From an uncultured Eubacterium sp. (GTDB taxonomy: Bacteria > Bacillota > Clostridia > Peptostreptococcales > Anaerovoracaceae): a DNA stretch of 15,813 bases. The stretch covers positions 1 to 15,813 of the forward strand of contig UQNP01000032.1 in NCBI GenBank assembly GCA_900542385.1. Reading direction: 5' to 3'. The notes beneath the pieces are model-generated. The model did no database searches, was not told the DNA's origin, and saw only the letters and a program-made list of their open reading frames with translations. This document shows, one piece after another, positions 1-5,211 of this stretch; position 1 is the stretch's first letter, and every line of letters begins with the position of its first letter. The translations under genes were made by a program, and so were the position numbers.

Positions 1-50
1 GTTTGATGAGAAAATATTTGGATGAGGTTTATGGAATATTAAATAAGTAA
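1..50 (+). CDS. Possible 3' end of an upstream gene (partial)
   Basis: Reading frame 3 is open from the window edge to a TAA at 48-50, giving the short tail LMRKYLDEVYGILNK. The composition (charged and hydrophobic residues alternating, ending in lysine) is what one would expect for the C-terminus of a small alpha-helical protein, but the fragment is far too short to identify. Frames 1 and 2 stop within the first 30 bases. It could equally be a chance ORF. The gene, if real, begins outside the window. Confidence 0.3.
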   Translation, partial: LMRKYLDEVYGILNK

Positions 51-144
51 TTATAAGGCCGACTATGGCATTGTAGCTAAAAAGAAACAGATGGACAGTC
101 AAAATCCGTTCTATACTGAGAAAGATAAATTTAGATATACGTAG
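43..144 (+). pseudogene. Start-less protein-like ORF fragment, possible gene remnant
   Basis: An open frame runs from just after a TAA (40-42) to a TAG at 142-144 and encodes about 33 residues, including ADYGIVAKKK and NPFYTEKDKFRYT. It has no ATG near its beginning (the only Met is at 91) and no ribosome binding site there, so it is unlikely to be translated as it stands. The codon use and the aromatic/charged mixture look protein-like, and endings of this kind occur at the C-termini of secreted toxin-like proteins. That link is an impression, not an alignment. It lies directly upstream of the broken immunity-like gene at 199, which is why I read it as part of the same decayed locus. Confidence 0.3.
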
Positions 145-198
145 AGGTGCTCGGTATAGAGTAATTATGTCAGTGGAGAAATAAATAGGAAGGTAAAA

Positions 199-404
199 AT
201 GACAGAATCAGAATTAAGGATAGAATTAAGAAAGTTAAATGTGCTTGAAGGGTGGTATTCAATAAATGAGGGAGTGAGGAGGACGAAACGAATATAAAAA
301 ATTTGACAATGAAAATGATGCGTGCAATTTTTTTAAGAGAGGCTCAGAAGAGAGAGGGGAATTTATCATTTGTAAATGAGAAAATATATGAAGAAATGAA
401 GTGA
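199..404 (+). pseudogene. Broken small immunity-like gene (frameshifted, internally deleted)
   Basis: ATG 199 follows a GGAAGG ribosome binding site (188-193). Frame 1 reads MTESELRIELRKLNVLEGWY then SINEGV and stops at 297 after 32 codons. The coding sense continues in other frames: frame 3 gives Ser-Glu (273-278), frame 2 gives GRNEYKKFDNENDACNFF (281-334), and after a run of seven T (328-334) frame 3 resumes with LREAQKREGNLSFVNEKIYE and stops with TGA 402-404. The pieces fit a family of about 70-100-residue Bacillota proteins that I recall as having a WYSIN/SYSLNGG motif near the N-terminus, then a Ser-Glu-Arg-Gly motif, then F-x-N-E-x-x-A-C, and that often lie beside polymorphic toxin genes. 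Against that pattern, about 20 residues between SINEG and SER are missing, one base is lost in the SER codons (278-281), and one T is gained in the T-run. Family membership is from memory. The frame shifts themselves are visible in the sequence. Confidence 0.55.
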
Positions 405-409
405 TATAA

Positions 410-589
410 ATGTATGAAACGTTTGGGAGAAAAATATTTGAGACGGTTATAAAGGAAGGAATAAAGGATTATGAAAACATATGTGATAATTTATCTGATA
501 ATTCAGGGGAAGGATATTGGTATGAGTTGAAGTGCTTTTATAATGAACTAAGTAAAGTTGAAGAGCAGGAAAGTAATAAAATCAAGTGA
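410..589 (+). CDS. Small hypothetical protein, 59 aa
   Basis: ATG 410 to TGA 587-589 encodes 59 residues beginning MYETFGRKIFETVIKEG and ending EEQESNKIK. It starts 5 bases after the stop of the broken gene at 199-404, the spacing expected of a second gene in the same transcript. The only ribosome-binding-like sequence is a weak GAAGTGAT (398-405). The product is acidic to neutral and probably helical, with a WYELKCFYNEL stretch and no signal peptide or membrane segment. I do not recognise the family. It may be an intact immunity or accessory protein left over from a toxin locus, or the remaining N-terminal part of a longer protein. Confidence 0.45.
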   Translation: MYETFGRKIFETVIKEGIKDYENICDNLSDNSGEGYWYELKCFYNELSKVEEQESNKIK

Positions 590-666
590 TGAAGGCAAAG
601 TTACGATACATAGATAACGAAAAAGCGTGCTGTAAAATGCATCGAGGATGTTGCTATGAAATCCGA

Positions 667-2469
667 TTACATGATATCAGTAAATAAAAGATTTATTGAA
701 ATGCATAGCCCGCATCCCAGCACAGCAGGAATGACAAAGGAAACGACGGTCCATTTAAGACTGCCCGTTTCTTTTTTTATTGTCAGCAGTGTAGTGGCGC
801 ATGGAAAATGAAAAAGGCAAAGGATTACAACGCAGAGAGCTGTCTGAGCAGTCCATCCGCAGTCTGAGAGGATATTTCCGAGCTGGGTGAGACTTGCGTA
901 TTCAGTGAGAGAGTTCTGCGACATGTAGCACATGAGCATGATCGGCATTACTGTTTCATTGGCGGGAATGCCGAGAATGAATGCAGTCAGGATAACGCCG
1001 TCGACGCCGAGCAGATTCCCTGCGGGCTCGAGGAGATCGGTGAGATGAGTTAAAAGTGATGCGCCGTTTACACTCAAATTGGCAAGGAGCCAGATCAAAG
1101 CTCCGGCGGGAGCCGCGACGGCAATGGCTCTTGACAGTACGAACAAAGTCCTGTCCAGGACAGACCGCAGTATGACGCTGCCGAACTTGGGACGGCGGTA
1201 CGGAGGCAGTTCCAGAACAAAGGAAGATGGAAATCCCTTGAGCAGCGTGCACGACAGAATTTTAGAAACTAAAAATGTCGCTGCGATGCCTGATATGATA
1301 ACAAGGCTCATAAGCGCTCCTGCGGCAGGAGTTTTGGCGGCTTTAAGACCCGGGACGAAAAAAATCAGTATCATAGCAATAAGAAGCGGAAACCTTCCGT
1401 TGCACGGGACCAGACTGTTGGTGATGACGGCGATAAGACGTTCCCTGGGAGATTCTATTATACGGCATCCTGTTACTCCGCAGGCGTTGCATCCGAAGCC
1501 CATGCACATGGTAAGGGCTTGTTTCCCGTGCGCGCCGCATTTTCTGAATATCCCGTCGAGGTTGAATGCTATGCGCGGAAGATAACCGAAGTCTTCGAGC
1601 AGGGTAAAGAGAGGGAAAAATATAGCCATCGGAGGAAGCATTACGGATATGACCCATGAAAGAGTTTTGTATATCCCGTCCATCAAAAAAGATACTGCTC
1701 CGGGCGGCAGTGAAATTTCGTACAGAAAACTTCTGATTATATTATCTGCACGGGCGAATAGAGAAGAAAGCAGCTCGGAAGGATAATTTGCTCCGACCAT
1801 AGTCAGCCAGAACACTAAGAGGAGGAGCATCAGCATTGCAGGATATCCGAAACGCCGAGACGTGACTATTTTATCCAGCTTTCTGTCAAAGGCGTGGGGA
1901 GAGCTGCTGCCGTGAGATACACATTCCTTATATATTTCGGAAGGAGTATGAAGGACATTGCTTTTGGGAACATACTGCGGTGAAAAGCTGTACAGGCATT
2001 CAAGGAGCGTTTCAAGTCCTTTTTTTGAGCGGGCGGACATGGGGATGATCTTCGCTCCAAGCATAGCGGAAAGCTTGGCGGTATCTATGTATATGTCTTT
2101 TTTTGCGGCCTCATCCATCATGTTGAGGCACAGGATGACATTGCTCTCCAAAGAGAGGATATCTCGTGCGAGGATAAGGTTTCTTTCGAGGCATGTTGCA
2201 TCTGCGACTATCAGTATGACATCAGCGGTTTTGGATCTTATGTAGTCTCCTGTGATTTTTTCATCGGGAGAAGCCGATGAAAGAGAATATGCTCCGGGAA
2301 GATCTGTAAAGCGCATGACAGAATCCTTGTATTTCCTTTCGCCGTGTGCGCTGGAAACTGTTTTGCCTGCCCAGTTTCCTGTGTGCTGCTTCATCCCCGT
2401 AAGCGCGTTGAACAGCGTGCTCTTGCCGACGTTCGGGTTTCCCGCAAGAGCCACGGTAATTTCCTTCAT
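667..2469 (-). CDS. feoB: Ferrous iron transporter FeoB (clostridial short form)
   Basis: FeoB is the membrane Fe(II) uptake protein with an N-terminal GTPase domain. The 600-residue product shows the G1 motif GNPNVGKS (10-17), G3 DLPG (56-59), G4 NMMD (116-119) and a G5-like SAR (145-147), then a short linker and a membrane part starting near residue 208. The FeoB core region is present as GFGCNACGVTGCRII (324-338) followed by SPRERL and VPCNGRFPLL, the cysteine-containing clostridial version. The cytoplasmic helical (GDI) region between G domain and membrane is only about 40 residues, shorter than in E. coli FeoB, which accounts for the total being well below the usual 700 or more. ATG 2469 has a strong GGAGGTG site at 2475-2481. 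It lies downstream of feoA on the same strand, but a gene on the other strand separates them. Identification is secure; the metal is inferred from the family. Confidence 0.96.
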   Translation of the reverse strand: MKEITVALAGNPNVGKSTLFNALTGMKQHTGNWAGKTVSSAHGERKYKDSVMRFTDLPGAYSLSSASPDEKITGDYIRSKTADVILIVADATCLERNLILARDILSLESNVILCLNMMDEAAKKDIYIDTAKLSAMLGAKIIPMSARSKKGLETLLECLYSFSPQYVPKSNVLHTPSEIYKECVSHGSSSPHAFDRKLDKIVTSRRFGYPAMLMLLLLVFWLTMVGANYPSELLSSLFARADNIIRSFLYEISLPPGAVSFLMDGIYKTLSWVISVMLPPMAIFFPLFTLLEDFGYLPRIAFNLDGIFRKCGAHGKQALTMCMGFGCNACGVTGCRIIESPRERLIAVITNSLVPCNGRFPLLIAMILIFFVPGLKAAKTPAAGALMSLVIISGIAATFLVSKILSCTLLKGFPSSFVLELPPYRRPKFGSVILRSVLDRTLFVLSRAIAVAAPAGALIWLLANLSVNGASLLTHLTDLLEPAGNLLGVDGVILTAFILGIPANETVMPIMLMCYMSQNSLTEYASLTQLGNILSDCGWTAQTALCVVILCLFHFPCATTLLTIKKETGSLKWTVVSFVIPAVLGCGLCISINLLFTDIM

Positions 2470-2500
2470 AAAAACACCTCCGGATAAATTATATGAATTG

Positions 2501-2522
2501 AGCGTCTTTCAGGTGAAAGCTT
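2501..2522. promoter_or_regulatory. Inverted repeat upstream of feoB (possible operator)
   Basis: CTTTCA (2506-2511) and TGAAAG (2514-2519) form a perfect 6-bp inverted repeat separated by GG. It lies about 40 bases upstream of the feoB start codon, in the position of a promoter or leader, and could be an operator or a small leader hairpin. No convincing -35/-10 pair for feoB accompanies it. Confidence 0.3.
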
Positions 2523-2523
2523 C

Positions 2524-2590
2524 TTGACTATTATCCTGATAATGTAGTAAAGTGTATTTCGTATAGGATTCTAATCAAATTATCAGGAGA
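2524..2590 (+). promoter_or_regulatory. Symporter promoter region with GATAAT/ATTATC half-sites and SD-covering inverted repeat
   Basis: The sequence shows a 14-bp element ATTATCCTGATAAT (2530-2543) made of inverted ATTATC/GATAAT halves, and a third half-site ATTATC at 2579-2584. In addition TCCTGATAAT (2534-2543) and ATTATCAGGA (2579-2588) are perfect 10-bp inverted repeats, and the right arm overlaps the AGGAGA ribosome binding site (2585-2590) of the symporter gene. GATAAT hexamers are the building block of Fur boxes, which fits the iron genes nearby. A possible promoter is TTGACT (2524-2529) with TAAAGT (2548-2553) at 18-bp spacing. If that is right, the left arm is promoter DNA and not RNA; if transcription starts further upstream, the repeat could fold and hide the ribosome binding site. 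Confidence 0.4.
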
Positions 2591-2596
2591 ACAGAG

Positions 2597-4150
2597 ATGG
2601 TTATTAAAGTTTCGATTTTAATAGTGTTTTTTGCAATAATGGTAGGTATAGGTATTTATTGCAGGAAACATGCAACAGATGTTAAAGGATTTGTTCTTGG
2701 AGGACGTTCGGTAGGTCCGTGGCTTACAGCCTTTGCTTACGGGACATCTTATTTTTCGGCGGTCGTGTTCGTCGGATATGCAGGACAGTTCGGCTGGAGA
2801 TTCGGTATAGCGTCCACGTGGATAGGTCTTGGCAACGCTGTGATCGGCTCTCTTCTCGCATGGGTCGTACTTGGGAGAAGGACGAGGATAATGACTCAGC
2901 ATCTCGATTCGTCTACCATGCCTGAATTTTTCGGCAGGAGATTTGACAGCAAATCCCTCAAGATAGGTGCGTCTGCCCTGATATTTGTTTTTCTCATACC
3001 GTATACAGCATCCCTTTACAACGGTCTTTCAAGACTTTTTGCCATGGCTTTTAACGTGGATTTTACAGTATGTATAATCGGAATGGCTGTTTTGACAGGC
3101 ATATATGTCATAGCGGGAGGATATATGGCTACCGCCATAAACGACTTCATACAGGGAATAATAATGATATTCGGCATATGCGCCGTGATAGCGGCGGTGC
3201 TTCAGAGCAAGGGCGGCTTTATGGAGGCGATGAGCTCACTGGCGGAAGTGGAGGATGCTGAAGTTACCTCGATGAACGGAGCCTTTGCTTCATTTCTGGG
3301 GCCTGATCCGCTGGGACTTCTCGGCGTTGTGGTACTCACATCCCTCGGTACGTGGGGGCTTCCGCAGATGGTCCAGAAGTTCTATGCCATCAGCAGTGAA
3401 AGCGCTATACATAAAGGCACGATAATATCCACTCTGTTTGCAGTCATAGTCTCCGGCGGGTGTTATTTCCTCGGAGGATTCGGCAGATTATTTTCGGACA
3501 GCATAAATATCGAAGCTGACGGATACGATGCTATAATACCTACTATGCTCTCAGGTCTTTCTGATGTTTTGATAGGTCTTGTTGTTCTGCTTGTGCTTTC
3601 AGCTTCGATGTCGACCCTTTCATCTCTTGTTATGGCATCGAGTTCGACGCTTACTCTTGATTTTATAAAAGATATATTTGCAAAGGATATGAGTGAAAAA
3701 GCTCAGGTTAAATGCATAAGAGTTCTTATCGTCATATTCATTGCAATATCTGTCGTGATAGCTCTTATTCAGTATAAGGGCGCTGTAACATTTATAGCTC
3801 AGCTTATGGGTATATCCTGGGGAGCGCTTGCGGGAGCCTTCCTTGGACCTATGATATATGGTCTCTACTGGAAGAAAACTACGAAGGCGGCGTGCTGGAC
3901 GAGTTTCATATGCGGAGCAGGAATAATGATAGCAGTAATACTTGTGCCGCAGATATTTCCGTCGTTCCTTCAGTCATCGATAAATGCAGGAGCTTTCGCG
4001 ATGGCTGTAAGTCTTGTTATAGTCCCGGTCGTAAGTTTGTTCACGAAAAAGCCTTCGGAGCGTCTCACAGAGGACTGCTTCAGATGTTATGATATACCGG
4101 CAACAGTTAAATCAAAAATCGCGCTTCCGGATGACGAGGAAGAAATTTGA
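2597..4150 (+). CDS. Sodium:solute symporter (SSF family, substrate unknown)
   Basis: This 517-residue integral membrane protein belongs to the PutP/PanF-type sodium:solute symporters, which couple Na+ entry to uptake of a small organic solute. It has about 13 hydrophobic segments, the family stretch IAGGYMATAINDFIQGIIM (172-190), and a segment ASMSTLSS (336-343) matching the PutP region that carries the Na+-site residues Ala, Ser and Thr (here A336, S339, T340). Length is normal. ATG 2597 has AGGAGA at 2585-2590, partly inside an inverted repeat. The gene points away from feoB and towards feoA, so it separates the two iron genes on the opposite strand. No clear terminator follows; its 3' end converges on the feoA 3' end with a 45-bp gap. 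Substrate could be an amino acid, a carboxylate or a vitamin; the sequence does not say. Confidence 0.9.
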   Translation: MVIKVSILIVFFAIMVGIGIYCRKHATDVKGFVLGGRSVGPWLTAFAYGTSYFSAVVFVGYAGQFGWRFGIASTWIGLGNAVIGSLLAWVVLGRRTRIMTQHLDSSTMPEFFGRRFDSKSLKIGASALIFVFLIPYTASLYNGLSRLFAMAFNVDFTVCIIGMAVLTGIYVIAGGYMATAINDFIQGIIMIFGICAVIAAVLQSKGGFMEAMSSLAEVEDAEVTSMNGAFASFLGPDPLGLLGVVVLTSLGTWGLPQMVQKFYAISSESAIHKGTIISTLFAVIVSGGCYFLGGFGRLFSDSINIEADGYDAIIPTMLSGLSDVLIGLVVLLVLSASMSTLSSLVMASSSTLTLDFIKDIFAKDMSEKAQVKCIRVLIVIFIAISVVIALIQYKGAVTFIAQLMGISWGALAGAFLGPMIYGLYWKKTTKAACWTSFICGAGIMIAVILVPQIFPSFLQSSINAGAFAMAVSLVIVPVVSLFTKKPSERLTEDCFRCYDIPATVKSKIALPDDEEEI

Positions 4151-4195
4151 TCGTGATTTTTATCTGAAAGCCTGCTTAAAGCCGATATACAAAAG

Positions 4196-4447
4196 TCAGG
4201 TGACGATGTCCGCCGGATATACATATATGGTTTGAGCATCTTCGTACCTTAAGGCGATAACTGTTCCCATTATTTCGTATGCACGGGAGCTGCCCGAAGG
4301 ATTCGAAAAAAGAAATTTTATATGGGATCCGCTTGAGAATCCGTAGCCGCCAAGCTGCTTTTGATCAGTTTTCCCCTTTTCGATGCGGCTTATGATATAT
4401 TTTTTCCCAGGCATGGCTTTTGACAAGGGAATCGCAGTGCTGTTCAT
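4196..4447 (-). CDS. feoA: FeoA-like ferrous iron transport protein A
   Basis: An 83-residue protein with the SH3-like fold pattern of FeoA: an N-terminal LSKAMPGKKYIISRIEKG, then LGGYGFSSGSHIKFLF (32-47), and an end with IMGTVIALRYEDAQTIYV (59-76). FeoA is a small cytoplasmic protein thought to interact with FeoB and modulate Fe(II) uptake. ATG 4447 follows a strong AAGGAGG site (4453-4459) at 5-base spacing. The TTATCAG heptamer at 4458-4464 overlaps that site and recurs in the feoB/symporter intergenic region. On this strand feoB would be the next gene but for the intervening symporter. A possible -10 is TATAAT at 4504-4509 (minus strand), without a good -35. Confidence 0.88.
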   Translation of the reverse strand: MNSTAIPLSKAMPGKKYIISRIEKGKTDQKQLGGYGFSSGSHIKFLFSNPSGSSRAYEIMGTVIALRYEDAQTIYVYPADIVT

Positions 4448-4521
4448 GGGTGCCTCCTTATCAGATATGTATTTTGTTAAAAATAAATGGGAAAACTGTT
4501 AATATTATAGTATAAAATATC

Positions 4522-4553
4522 TTGACATTGGGTGACTAAAATGGTAGTATAAT
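4522..4553 (+). promoter_or_regulatory. Promoter of the tRNA operon
   Basis: A perfect TTGACA (4522-4527) is followed by TAGTAT (4545-4550) at 17-bp spacing, overlapping a perfect TATAAT (4548-4553) at 20 bp. Either hexamer would place the start of transcription near 4558-4561, about 25 bases before the first tRNA. It lies back to back with the feoA upstream region. Confidence 0.65.
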
Positions 4554-4584
4554 TCGTGCGGCGGCAATGTGCCTGCCGTAGTGT

Positions 4585-4661
4585 GGCGGTGTAGCTTAGT
4601 TGGCTAGAGCGTCCGGTTCATACCCGGAAGGTCGGTGGTTCGACTCCACTCGCCGCTACCA
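4585..4661 (+). tRNA. tRNA-Met (CAT), elongator type
   Basis: A 77-base cloverleaf with acceptor stem GGCGGTG/CGCCGCT (G-U at the first pair), anticodon stem TCCGG/CCGGA and loop TTCATAC, anticodon CAT. The T-arm GTGGTTCGACTCCAC and an encoded CCA end are present. The paired first acceptor position argues against an initiator tRNA. A CAT anticodon can also mark Ile2 after lysidine modification, but the overall sequence resembles elongator Met. Confidence 0.93.
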
Positions 4662-4666
4662 TATAA

Positions 4667-4742
4667 GGGCGCTTAGCTCAGCTGGGAGAGCACCTGCCTT
4701 ACAAGCAGGGGGTCATAGGTTCGAGCCCTATAGCGCCCACCA
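4667..4742 (+). tRNA. tRNA-Val (TAC)
   Basis: A 76-base cloverleaf with acceptor stem GGGCGCT/AGCGCCC, anticodon stem CCTGC/GCAGG with loop CTTACAA (anticodon TAC), T-loop GGTTCGAGCC and encoded CCA. It follows the Met tRNA after 5 bases. Confidence 0.96.
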
Positions 4743-4743
4743 T

Positions 4744-4820
4744 GGTCCGGTAGTTCAGTTGGTTAGAATGCCAGCCTGTCACGCTGGAGGTCGACGGTTC
4801 GAGCCCGTTCCGGATCGCCA
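4744..4820 (+). tRNA. tRNA-Asp (GTC)
   Basis: A 77-base cloverleaf with acceptor stem GGTCCGG/CCGGATC, anticodon stem CCAGC/GCTGG with loop CTGTCAC (anticodon GTC), discriminator G and encoded CCA. Only one base separates it from the Val tRNA, so the two must be released by processing of one transcript. Confidence 0.96.
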
Positions 4821-4830
4821 ATTATTATTT

Positions 4831-4844
4831 GGAGCGTAAGCTCC
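4831..4844 (+). other. Small hairpin between tRNA-Asp and tRNA-Cys
   Basis: GGAGC GTAA GCTCC forms a 5-bp GC-rich stem with a four-base loop in the spacer. No T-run follows, so it is not a terminator. It may help processing of the tRNA precursor. Confidence 0.4.
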
Positions 4845-4849
4845 GTTGA

Positions 4850-4924
<75 letters not shown>

Positions 4925-4935
4925 TTAAAACAATA

Positions 4936-4947
4936 CCGCGTATGCGG
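4936..4947 (+). other. Small hairpin between tRNA-Cys and tRNA-His
   Basis: CCGC GTAT GCGG forms a 4-bp GC stem with a four-base loop in the spacer. It is a second GC-rich mini-hairpin of the kind seen at 4831-4844 and lacks a T-run. Confidence 0.35.
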
Positions 4948-4958
4948 GTAAGTTATGC

Positions 4959-5035
4959 GGTGGGTATAGTCAAGTGGTTAAGACAGCGGGTTGTGGCTCC
5001 GTTATGCGTGGGTTCGAATCCCACTATCCACCCCA
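4959..5035 (+). tRNA. tRNA-His (GTG)
   Basis: A cloverleaf with acceptor stem GTGGGTA/TATCCAC, anticodon loop TTGTGGC (anticodon GTG), T-arm GTGGGTTCGAATCCCAC and encoded CCA. The extra 5' G required of tRNA-His (G-1) is encoded at 4959, opposite discriminator C 5032. Confidence 0.95.
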
Positions 5036-5067
5036 TTATATCGACAGCCGCATATGAAAACATTTGT

Positions 5068-5142
5068 TGGGGTATCGCCAAGCGGTAAGGCAACGGATTC
5101 TGATTCCGTCATGCGCAGGTTCGAATCCTGCTACCCTAGCCA
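5068..5142 (+). tRNA. tRNA-Gln (CTG)
   Basis: A 75-base cloverleaf with acceptor stem TGGGGTA/TACCCTA, anticodon stem ACGGA/TCCGT and loop TTCTGAT, which places CTG at the anticodon. T-arm GCAGGTTCGAATCCTGC, discriminator G and encoded CCA. CTG is the minor Gln isoacceptor; a TTG-anticodon tRNA would be expected elsewhere in the genome. Confidence 0.93.
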
Positions 5143-5152
5143 AACAAAGATG

Positions 5153-5180
5153 ACCGATGCTTACGCACCGGTTTTCTTTT
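5153..5180 (+). terminator. Rho-independent terminator of the tRNA operon
   Basis: ACCGATGC (5153-5160), loop TTAC, GCACCGGT (5165-5172) form an 8-bp stem with one A/C mismatch, followed by TTTCTTTTT. It lies 11 bases after tRNA-Gln and about 30 bases before pyk. Confidence 0.8.
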
Positions 5181-5211
5181 TATATGATATTATTCTGCGA
5201 GGTGATTAAAG

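Larger units (their letters stand above)
1..666. other. AT-rich, gene-poor left flank
   Basis: This stretch is visibly richer in A and T than the rest of the window and contains no ORF above about 60 codons on either strand. Apart from the remnants and the small ORF listed separately, 590-666 holds nothing I can name. No clear rho-independent terminator for feoB, whose stop codon is at 667-669, is visible in it. The mixture of short, broken and start-less ORFs with a different base composition is typical of an accessory region in decay. Confidence 0.5.

Noticed and set aside
1079..1585. 168-codon open frame on the plus strand
   Set aside because: Antisense to feoB, low-complexity translation and no ribosome binding site.
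2488..2493. TATAAT on the minus strand upstream of feoB
   Set aside because: The start of transcription would fall within the feoB ribosome binding site (2475-2481), and no -35 accompanies it.
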